A stretch of 32,096 nt of DNA, taken from assembly GCA_910579435.1 (NCBI GenBank), contig CAJTVF010000028.1, positions 1 to 32,096 of the forward strand, given 5' to 3'. How positions within the stretch are numbered: position 1 is the stretch's first letter; every line of letters begins with the position of its first letter. This document shows, piece after piece, positions 25,760-32,096 of the stretch. The notes below the pieces were generated by a model, which saw only the letters and a program-made list of their open reading frames with translations, searched no databases and had not been told where the DNA came from. This DNA is from an uncultured Oscillibacter sp. (lineage in GTDB: Bacteria > Bacillota > Clostridia > Oscillospirales > Oscillospiraceae). The position numbers and the translations under genes are program-made.

Positions 25760-28708
25760 ATGTCCGAACTGATGACCCCCATCCCGTTCCGGGAACTGAT
25801 GACCTGGGTGACCGCCGAGTACCAAAATGAGGGCACCGTCTTCGGCGTCCACAAGCCCTACAAGGCGGGCGTAAAAACCCTGCCCATCTTCGGCGAGAAG
25901 ATCGAGACCCCCTTCGGCCCCGCCGCCGGCCCCAACACCCAGCTGGCCCAGAACATCATCGCCAGCTACTTTGCCGGAGCCCGGTTCTTCGAGCTGAAAA
26001 CCGTCCAGAAGATGGACGGCGCGGACCTCTCCGCCTGCGTCAACCGTCCCTGCATCCTGGCGGAGGACGAGTGCTACAACTGCGAGTGGTCTACGGAGCT
26101 GTATGTCCCCCAGGCGTTTGAGGAATACGTGAAAGCCTGGTGCGCCTGCAAGATCATGGCCAAGGTGTACGGCCTGGGCGACCCCGACGCCTTTGTGTTC
26201 AACATGTCCGTGGGCTATGACCTGGCGGGCATCCAGGGGCCCAAGGTGGACAAATTCCTCACCGAGATGGCGGACGCCTCCCAGACCCCCATTTTTCAGG
26301 AGTGCATCCGGGTTCTCAAGGAGTTCTTCCCCACCGAGGCGGCGTTCATCGACGGCATCACCCCCCACGTCTCCGGCAGCGTCACCCTCTCCACCCTCCA
26401 CGGCTGCCCGCCGGACGAGATTGAGCGCATCGCCAGCTACCTGATTGAGAAGAAACACCTCCACACCTTCGTCAAGTGCAACCCCACCATCCTGGGTTAC
26501 GAGACCGCCCGGTCCATCCTGGACGGCATGGGCTACGACTATATCGCCTTTGACGACCACCACTTTAAGGAGGACCTCCAGTACGCCGACGCGGTACCCA
26601 TGTTCCGCCGCCTCCAGGCCCTGGCGGACAAGTGCGGCGTGGAGTTCGGACTGAAGCTGTCCAACACCTTCCCCGTGGACGTGAAGGCCGGGGAGCTGCC
26701 CAGCGAGGAGATGTACATGGCGGGCAAGTCCCTCTTCCCCCTGACCACCACCATGGCGGCCCGGATCTCCAAGGAGTTCGGCGGCCGCATGCGCATCAGC
26801 TACGCCGGAGGCGCGGACGCGCTGAACATCGACAAGCTGTTCTCCCTGGGCATCTGGCCCATCACCATGGCCACCACCGAATTGAAGCCTGGCGGCTACC
26901 AGCGCTTCGTCCAGATCGGCGATAAGCTGGACGCCCTGGAGTTCAAGCCCTTCACCGGCGTGGACGTGGCGGGCATCGAGGCCCTGGCTCTGGCGGCCCG
27001 GTCCGATAAGTACCACGTCAAGGCCGTGAAGCCCCTTCCCAGCCGTAAGCTCAGCGAGAAGGTGCCCCTGCTGGACTGCTTCACCGCCCCCTGCAAGGGC
27101 GGCTGCCCCATCGGCCAGGACATCCCCGAGTATATCGAGCTGTGCCGGAAGGGCGAGTATGCCTCCGCCCTGCGGCTGATCTGCGAGAAGAACCCCCTGC
27201 CCTTCATCACGGGCACTATCTGCGCCCACCGCTGCCAGACCAAGTGTACCCGGAATTTCTACGAGGATTCCGTCCAGATCCGGGCCACGAAGCTGGTGGC
27301 CGCCGAGAAGGGCTATGACGAATATATGTCCAAGGTGAAGTCCCCCGCCCCGGCCAATAACGGCAAAAAGGCAGCCGTCATCGGCGGCGGCCCCACCGGC
27401 ATGGCGGCGGCCTGCTTCGTGGGCCGGGCGGGCATCCCCGTCACCATCTTCGAAAAGTCCGATAAGCTGGGCGGCATCGTCCGCCAGGTCATTCCCGGCT
27501 TCCGCATCTCTGACGAGGCCATTGACAAGGACGCGGCCCTGATCGCCAGGATGGGCGCGGAAATCAAACTGAATACCCCCGCCCCCTCTGTGGCCGAGCT
27601 GAAGGCCCAGGGCTACACCCACATTTTCTTCGCCGTGGGCGCGTGGAAGGCCGGGAAGCTGGACGTTCCCGGCAACGTGGTGCCCGTCATCGGCTGGCTG
27701 AAGGATTTGAAGGCCGGAAAGGACGTGTCTCTGGGCCATGTGGCCGTCGTCGGCGGCGGCAACACCGCCATGGACGCCGCCCGGGCGGCTCTCCGGGCCG
27801 GAGCAAAGTCCTCCACCCTGGTCTACCGCCGGACGAAGAAGTACATGCCCGCCGACGCGGAGGAGCTGGAGCTGGCCATCGCCGACGGCGTGAACTTCCT
27901 GGAGCTGGTGGCTCCCGTGGAGCAGAAGGACGGCAAGCTCCGCTGCGAGAAGATGAAGCTGGGCGAGCCCGATGAGAAGGGCCGCCGCAAGCCGGAGCCC
28001 ACCGGGGAGTTTGTGGAAATCGACTGCGACACCGTGATTTCCGCCGTGGGCGAGAAGGTGGAGAGCGAGCTCTTCACCGCCAGCGGCATTGAAGTGGACG
28101 CCAAGGGCCTGCCGGACTTCCGCACCAACGTGGAGGGCGTTTACGTCGGCGGCGACGCCATGCGGGGCCCCGCCACGGTGGTGGAGGGCATTGCCGACGC
28201 CCAGTGGTTCGCCAACGCCGTCATTGGGGAAGCCCACAAGTTTGAGATTCCCGCCAAGGCCGCGGCCTCCCGGGCGGACGCCATCGCCAAGAAGGGCGTC
28301 CTCTGCGAGTCCGCCAAGTGCGAGGGCGACCGGTGCCTGGCCTGCAACGTGGTGTGTCAGGCCTGTGCCGACGTGTGCCCCAACCGGGCCAACGTGGTGG
28401 TGGAGCTGCCCGGCGGGCGTCATGAGATTCTCCACGTGGACCGGATGTGCAACGAGTGCGGCAACTGCGCCATCTTCTGCCCCTACGATTCCGCCCCCTA
28501 CCGGGATAAGTTCACCCTGTTCAAGACCCGGGAGGGCTTTGACGAGAGCGTGAACAACCAGGGCTTCCTGCCCTTGGGCGGGAGCAGGGTCCTGGTCCGG
28601 CTGGACGGGAAGGTCTTTGAAGCGGACCTGAACGCCAAAAACGACCTGCCCGCCGGGATCGAGGTGTTCATCCTCACGGTGCTGAGCAAGTACGCCTATC
28701 TGCTATGA
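25760..28708 (+). CDS. ygfK: YgfK-type multidomain iron-sulfur flavoprotein oxidoreductase
   Basis: 982 residues (E. coli YgfK about 1030). Domain order: a dihydroorotate-dehydrogenase-like barrel (about 1-430, with ISYAGGADALNIDKLF); an N-terminal DPYD/GltD-type Fe-S domain starting at Cys 440 (CFTAPCKGGCPIGQDIPEY and ICAHRCQTKC); an FAD site at 542-547 (VIGGGPTG); an NAD(P) site near 661 (VAVVGGGNTAMDAA); the second FAD motif GVYVGGDAMRGP; and a C-terminal 2[4Fe-4S] ferredoxin domain (CLACNVVCQACADVCP from 859, CNECGNCAIFCP from 897). It was named putative selenate reductase, but in anaerobic purine degraders it is one of the core oxidoreductases. Start ATG 25760 with AAGGAGG. Probably cotranscribed with ssnA; a weak hairpin follows the stop. 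Confidence 0.93.
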   Translation: MSELMTPIPFRELMTWVTAEYQNEGTVFGVHKPYKAGVKTLPIFGEKIETPFGPAAGPNTQLAQNIIASYFAGARFFELKTVQKMDGADLSACVNRPCILAEDECYNCEWSTELYVPQAFEEYVKAWCACKIMAKVYGLGDPDAFVFNMSVGYDLAGIQGPKVDKFLTEMADASQTPIFQECIRVLKEFFPTEAAFIDGITPHVSGSVTLSTLHGCPPDEIERIASYLIEKKHLHTFVKCNPTILGYETARSILDGMGYDYIAFDDHHFKEDLQYADAVPMFRRLQALADKCGVEFGLKLSNTFPVDVKAGELPSEEMYMAGKSLFPLTTTMAARISKEFGGRMRISYAGGADALNIDKLFSLGIWPITMATTELKPGGYQRFVQIGDKLDALEFKPFTGVDVAGIEALALAARSDKYHVKAVKPLPSRKLSEKVPLLDCFTAPCKGGCPIGQDIPEYIELCRKGEYASALRLICEKNPLPFITGTICAHRCQTKCTRNFYEDSVQIRATKLVAAEKGYDEYMSKVKSPAPANNGKKAAVIGGGPTGMAAACFVGRAGIPVTIFEKSDKLGGIVRQVIPGFRISDEAIDKDAALIARMGAEIKLNTPAPSVAELKAQGYTHIFFAVGAWKAGKLDVPGNVVPVIGWLKDLKAGKDVSLGHVAVVGGGNTAMDAARAALRAGAKSSTLVYRRTKKYMPADAEELELAIADGVNFLELVAPVEQKDGKLRCEKMKLGEPDEKGRRKPEPTGEFVEIDCDTVISAVGEKVESELFTASGIEVDAKGLPDFRTNVEGVYVGGDAMRGPATVVEGIADAQWFANAVIGEAHKFEIPAKAAASRADAIAKKGVLCESAKCEGDRCLACNVVCQACADVCPNRANVVVELPGGRHEILHVDRMCNECGNCAIFCPYDSAPYRDKFTLFKTREGFDESVNNQGFLPLGGSRVLVRLDGKVFEADLNAKNDLPAGIEVFILTVLSKYAYLL

Positions 28709-28720
28709 GCACAAAGGACA

Positions 28721-28748
28721 GCGGAGGCCTGGAAATCCCGGCCTCCGC
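28721..28748 (+). terminator. Weak terminator-like hairpin after ygfK
   Basis: A 9-bp perfect stem GCGGAGGCC/GGCCTCCGC with a 10-nt loop, 13 nt after the stop; no T tract follows (TGATAC), so read-through is possible. Confidence 0.5.
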
Positions 28749-28780
28749 TGATACGGCGGAACACTTCCGCTTTGAAACCC

Positions 28781-28808
28781 TTGACAAACCGGAAGGCTTG
28801 GGTATAAT
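28781..28808 (+). promoter_or_regulatory. Strong promoter upstream of the non-coding stretch
   Basis: TTGACA (28781-28786), 16 nt, TATAAT (28803-28808): consensus in both boxes, the strongest in the window. Confidence 0.85.
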
Positions 28809-28814
28809 AGAAAT

Positions 28815-29096
28815 AGAGGGGCGCCGTTGTACGGCGGTTAGCCCCGCTCTATGCTAACTTTTATAAGCTAGCCGTTCGGGTACCGGCCGGACGGCTAGCA
28901 CGCTTTTGGGGCGATGGGCAGCATTACCAAAATACTAATCATCATGCTCACCACAAAACGCAGGACCTTTATCCCACGGCCGTTTCCCATGCGGCCGCCT
29001 CCCCCGCTTTGGATTTGCCTCGGGGTCATAACGGTGGGCAAACCGCCTGTATACAACAGCGCTCCTTCTATCCCCCCTTCGGGGGTATTTTTTATT
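28815..29096 (+). ncRNA. Candidate structured non-coding RNA of unknown class
   Basis: About 280 nt between a consensus promoter and an intrinsic terminator with no credible gene (a possible 82-codon frame at 28914 lacks a ribosome-binding site). The first 100 nt fold into a compound hairpin (ATAGAG/CTCTAT closing GGGC/GCCC and GCCG/CGGC, 28815-28855) and a second stem of 13 bp (GCTAGCCGTTCGG with its near complement, 28867-28899). I compared it with the features I remember of SRP RNA, 6S RNA, tmRNA, RNase P RNA and T-boxes and found no match. It might be a leader of uppP that is terminated at 29096, or a stand-alone RNA. Confidence 0.45.
29068..29096 (+). terminator. Intrinsic terminator upstream of uppP
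   Basis: CCCCC-CTTC-GGGGG type hairpin (around 29071-29085) followed by TATTTTTTATT. Confidence 0.85.
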
Positions 29097-29236
29097 CTAC
29101 ATACGCTGTCGGTTTTGTCAATTCCAGCCGCCCTCTCCCCCAGAGGACTTTTGGAAATATGACTGGAATTTACAGCCCGTCCGTGGTATACTGTGTTTTA
29201 CGTGAAAAAATCCCGCAAGTTAGGAGCGTGATCCCT
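29097..29236. other. Spacer before uppP
   Basis: 140 bases between the terminator and uppP. A TATACT (29187-29192) could be a -10 box for uppP, but only a poor -35 (TGGAAT, 17 nt upstream) goes with it. Nothing else was seen. Confidence 0.4.
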
Positions 29237-30073
29237 TTGACCCTGTTCTCCTCCGTCCTCCTGGGCGTCATCCAGGGCGTGACCGAGTTCCTGCCGGTGT
29301 CCAGCTCCGGCCATCTCGCCATTGCCGAGCATCTGCTGAACATCTCCGGCGCGTCGGAGGTCCCGCCCTTCTTTGACGTACTGCTCCACCTGGGCACCCT
29401 GTTTGCCGTGTTCATCGCCTATTGGGCGGACATCCGGGACATGATCCTGGAGTTTTTCCATGGCGTGGGCGACCTGGTCCATGGCACCACTCCCAGCCGC
29501 GTCCCCCCCGCCCGGCGGATGATCCTGCTCATCATCGCGGGCACCCTGCCCCTCTTCGCCGTGCTGCCCGCAAAGGACGCCATCGAGGGCCTGGGGGACA
29601 ACATGTACTTTGTGGCCTTCGCCCTGCTGGCCACGGGCTGCCTCCTCTTCGCCAGCGACCGCGTGCGCCGGGGGCGAAAAACGGAGAAGTCCGCCACCAT
29701 GCTGGACGCGCTTCTGGTGGGCGTGGGCCAGGCCGTGGCCACCTGCCCGGGGATTTCCCGGTCCGGAACCACCATCACCGCCGGATGCTTCGTGGGCTTC
29801 GAGCGGAAATTCGCCGTGCGGTACTCCTTCCTCATGTCCATCCCCGCCATCCTGGGGGCCAATATTCTCAGTCTCAAGGACGCCCTGGAGGCCCAGGTCC
29901 TCTGGGAGGAGGTGCCCGTCTACCTGGTGGGCGTGGCGGTCTCCGCCATGGTTGGCTACCTCTGCATCCGCCTGATCAAGCTGGTGGCGGACAAGGGAAA
30001 ATTCGGCTTCTTCGCCTACTACTGCTGGCTGGCGGGCATCGTCACCCTAGCCCTGATTTTCACTCAAACGTAA
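29237..30073 (+). CDS. uppP: Undecaprenyl-diphosphatase (UppP/BacA family)
   Basis: Recycles undecaprenyl diphosphate, the lipid carrier of cell-wall synthesis; overproduction gives bacitracin resistance. 278 residues with about eight membrane helices. Catalytic motifs: GVIQGVTEFLPVSSSGH (E-x3-E-type region with Ser/His) and PGISRSGTTI (the PGxSRSGxT motif) near residue 170. Start TTG 29237 with AGGAG ten bases upstream; a GTG at 29228 is too close to that site, and the frame upstream overlaps the terminator. ftsK begins 21 nt after the stop, so the two may be an operon. Confidence 0.95.
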   Translation: MTLFSSVLLGVIQGVTEFLPVSSSGHLAIAEHLLNISGASEVPPFFDVLLHLGTLFAVFIAYWADIRDMILEFFHGVGDLVHGTTPSRVPPARRMILLIIAGTLPLFAVLPAKDAIEGLGDNMYFVAFALLATGCLLFASDRVRRGRKTEKSATMLDALLVGVGQAVATCPGISRSGTTITAGCFVGFERKFAVRYSFLMSIPAILGANILSLKDALEAQVLWEEVPVYLVGVAVSAMVGYLCIRLIKLVADKGKFGFFAYYCWLAGIVTLALIFTQT

Positions 30074-30094
30074 CGCAAAACGGAGGTACATACC

Positions 30095-32096
30095 GTGGCT
30101 TCCACATCACAGAAGAAACCCGCCGCCAAACGGTCCGGCGGCAAACCTGCCAAAAAGCCCCCTCAGAAGCAGCCCATCCGCCGGGAGGTCACCGGCGGCG
30201 TGCTGCTGGTGCTGGCGCTGTGCGTCTTTGTGGGGTACTTCGGCGTTAACGCCCTGTTTCTGGACTTTTTCGCGGGGCTTTTGAAGGGCCTGTTCGGCTA
30301 CGGCTACTGGCTGGCGGGGCCCTCTCTGGTGCTGGCGGGGCTGATTTTGATTTTTCACCGGGGCCGTCCCGTCCAGCTCCGGACCACCTGCGCCCTGCTG
30401 CTGCCGCTGCTGTTCGGCTCTTTGACCCATCTGGTCTTCTGCAAGAAGGTCTACGAGCCCTCTTTCTTCAAAATGCTGGGGGCCATCTGGGCCGACGGCG
30501 TGGCCCTGGAGTCCGGCGGAGCCGTCTCCGGCGTGCTGGCCAACGGGTCCGCCGCCGTCTTTTCCTCCCTGGCCTCGGTCATCCTGTTTACGGTGCTGTT
30601 TGTGACCCTGCTCTTTGTGGCCCTGCGGCTGACCCTGGCGGCCTTTGCCGACTGGCGGCGGGCCCGGCCCCAGTATGAGGAGCAGCCTGAGCCCGCCATC
30701 CGCGTGACCCCCGTGGACCCGCCCAAGCGCCGGGCCCCCGCCGCGCCCAAGCCTCAGATTGACATTCCCCTGGACGGCGAGGAGCGGCCCGCAAGGCCCG
30801 AGAAATCCGGGAAATTCACCGGCTTCTTCCGCCACAAGGCGGACGCCCAGCCCACCCCGGACCAGGTTCTCCAGGCCCAGGCGGTCCCCGTCCCGGAACC
30901 GGAGCCCGCTCCCGAACCGGAGCGCCCCCGGGCGGCTATCCCCGTGCCGCCTCCCGCGCCGGTGCCGGAGCCGGTTCCCTCCGCCGCCTCCGTCCCGGTG
31001 ACGCCGGAGCCCCTGGCGCCCGCCCCGGAACCGGCCCGTTCCGAGCCTGTCCCCGAACCGGAGCCCGCCCCCATCCAGCCGGAGAAGACCCTGCCCACGG
31101 CGGAGGCCTTCACCCGCAGCGGCAAGGCCGAGACGGCCAAGGAGGTGGCGGCCCAGACCGCCGCCGTAGCCGCGGAGATCGAGGAAAAGCTGGCGTCGGA
31201 GGAGGGGGAATACCCCTATCCGCCGGTGGACCTTCTGCACATGAACCAGGGGGAGAACCACGTGGAGGCCGGGGCGGAGCTGCGGAACAACTCCCGCCGC
31301 CTGGCGGAAACCCTGACCAGCTTCGGCGTGGACGCCGCCCCCGGCGACGTGATCCACGGCCCCTCCGTCACCCGGTACGAGTTCATCCTGGAACAGGGCG
31401 TGAAGCTCTCCAAGATCACCAACCTGGCGGACGACATCGCCCTGGCCCTGGGGGCCACCGGCGTGCGCATCGCCCCCATTCCCGATAAAATCTCCGTGGT
31501 GGGCATCGAGGTGCCCAACAAGCAGGTGACCCCGGTGCTGATCCGGGACGTGATTGAATCCCGGGACTTCGCCGGGCACAAGTCCCAGGTGGCCTTCGCC
31601 CTGGGCCGGGACATCGGCGGGCGGAACGTCATCGGGGATATCGGCACCCTGCCCCACGTCCTCATCGCCGGTACTACCGGCTCCGGCAAGTCCGTGTGTA
31701 CCAACTCCCTCATCATCAGCCTCCTTTACAAGTCCACGCCGGAGGACGTGCGCTTCATCATGGTGGACCCCAAAATGGTGGAGCTGGCCCCCTACAACGG
31801 CATCCCCCACCTGCTGATTCCCGTGGTGACGGACCCGAAGAAGGCCGCCGGGGCCCTCCAGTGGGCGGTGTTTGAGATGATGAAGCGCTATAAGACCTTC
31901 TCCGAGCATGGCGTGAAAAAGCTGGAGGAGTTCAACCAGCTTGCCAGAACGAAGGAGGGCATAGAGCCCCTGCCCAGCGTGGTGGTGGTCATCGACGAGC
32001 TGGCGGACCTGATGCTGGTGGCCGCCAAGGAGGTGGAGGAATCCATCTGCCGGGTGGCCCAGATGGGCCGCGCCGCCGGGATGCACCTGGTCATCG
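30095..32096 (+). CDS. ftsK: FtsK/SpoIIIE family DNA translocase; partial
   Basis: Membrane-anchored hexameric pump that moves chromosomal DNA through the septum. 667 residues visible; it continues beyond the window. GTG start at 30095 with CGGAGG 8 nt upstream. A basic Ala/Lys/Pro N-terminus precedes four membrane segments (about 33-55, 68-90, 95-115, 155-185). A Pro/Glu-rich linker (about 205-345, PEPEPAPEPE-type repeats) leads to the motor: AELRNNSRRLAETLTSFGVD (alpha domain), Walker A GTTGSGKS at 526-533, VDPKMVELAPYNGIPHLL, and Walker B VVVVIDELADLM around 628-639. The gamma DNA-reading domain is outside the window. SpoIIIE versus FtsK cannot be decided from this part. Confidence 0.95.
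   Translation, partial: MASTSQKKPAAKRSGGKPAKKPPQKQPIRREVTGGVLLVLALCVFVGYFGVNALFLDFFAGLLKGLFGYGYWLAGPSLVLAGLILIFHRGRPVQLRTTCALLLPLLFGSLTHLVFCKKVYEPSFFKMLGAIWADGVALESGGAVSGVLANGSAAVFSSLASVILFTVLFVTLLFVALRLTLAAFADWRRARPQYEEQPEPAIRVTPVDPPKRRAPAAPKPQIDIPLDGEERPARPEKSGKFTGFFRHKADAQPTPDQVLQAQAVPVPEPEPAPEPERPRAAIPVPPPAPVPEPVPSAASVPVTPEPLAPAPEPARSEPVPEPEPAPIQPEKTLPTAEAFTRSGKAETAKEVAAQTAAVAAEIEEKLASEEGEYPYPPVDLLHMNQGENHVEAGAELRNNSRRLAETLTSFGVDAAPGDVIHGPSVTRYEFILEQGVKLSKITNLADDIALALGATGVRIAPIPDKISVVGIEVPNKQVTPVLIRDVIESRDFAGHKSQVAFALGRDIGGRNVIGDIGTLPHVLIAGTTGSGKSVCTNSLIISLLYKSTPEDVRFIMVDPKMVELAPYNGIPHLLIPVVTDPKKAAGALQWAVFEMMKRYKTFSEHGVKKLEEFNQLARTKEGIEPLPSVVVVIDELADLMLVAAKEVEESICRVAQMGRAAGMHLVI

Noticed and set aside
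25736..28435. Antisense open frame of about 900 codons opposite ygfK
   Set aside because: It mirrors a high-GC gene whose third codon positions are mostly G/C; the product is low-complexity Gly/Val/Ala/His-rich and has no ribosome-binding site or known domain.
28815..29096. T-box, SRP RNA, 6S RNA, tmRNA or RNase P RNA
   Set aside because: The defining motifs I know (T-box GGTACCGCG-type bulge, SRP GGAAGCAGC-type loop, tmRNA 3' CCA arm, RNase P GAGGAAAGTC) are not found.
28914..29162. 82-codon frame in the region upstream of uppP
   Set aside because: No ribosome-binding site, biased composition, and it runs across the intrinsic terminator at 29068-29096.

Overview
The window looks like chromosomal DNA of a high-GC Clostridia bacterium of the Oscillospiraceae type (Flavonifractor/Oscillibacter/Lawsonibacter-like). 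The grounds are GC-rich codon use, Firmicutes-type strong ribosome-binding sites, sigma-A promoters (TTGNNN-N16/17-TATNNT), an FMN riboswitch before ribU, YlmH/XpaC/DUF896 genes, and the anaerobic purine-degradation genes ssnA and ygfK. The genus is an inference from gene content and was not tested by search. There is no tRNA, rRNA or CRISPR array.

Layout. 1-3079 (minus): proximal part of an ATP synthase operon, atpB-atpE-atpF-atpA, cut at base 1. No separate delta gene lies between atpF and atpA; instead atpA begins with about 78 extra residues that look like the delta-subunit C-terminal domain. 3312-8292 (minus): a hemolysin III family membrane protein, a MarR-MATE efflux operon and htpG. 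8467-9530: a zinc-ribbon membrane protein, a 47-residue protein, an XRE regulator and a truncated HTH gene. 9783-12109: a ZIP metal transporter (minus) and a guanine deaminase (plus) behind a purine-riboswitch-like leader. 12356-19307 (minus): a membrane-anchored XRE regulator, the operon ABC transporter-ylmH-DUF4177-DUF896-xpaC, and a zinc-ribbon/SH3 surface protein. 19488-23808: uridine kinase, a divergent small ORF/XRE pair with palindromic operators, dinB, RFN-ribU and a DtxR-type regulator. 24074-28708: ssnA and ygfK, which belong to the gut bacterial uric acid/purine degradation gene set. 28781-29096: a strong promoter, a structured non-coding stretch and a terminator. 29237-32096: uppP and the start of an FtsK/SpoIIIE translocase.

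Three families of short non-autonomous inverted-repeat elements sit between genes. The main one is 167 bp including 4-base TTAA/TTAG flanks, with three full copies and at least three end fragments. Repeatedly the end of an element supplies the stop codon of the neighbouring gene (atpB, the MATE gene, ssnA, a 54-residue ORF).

Functionally, guanine deaminase (guanine to xanthine), SsnA and YgfK point to purine fermentation, and both transcription units have RNA leaders. The points most worth following up are the delta-alpha ATP synthase fusion, the unrecognised leader of ssnA, the atypical purine riboswitch in front of a catabolic gene, and the orphan RNA upstream of uppP.
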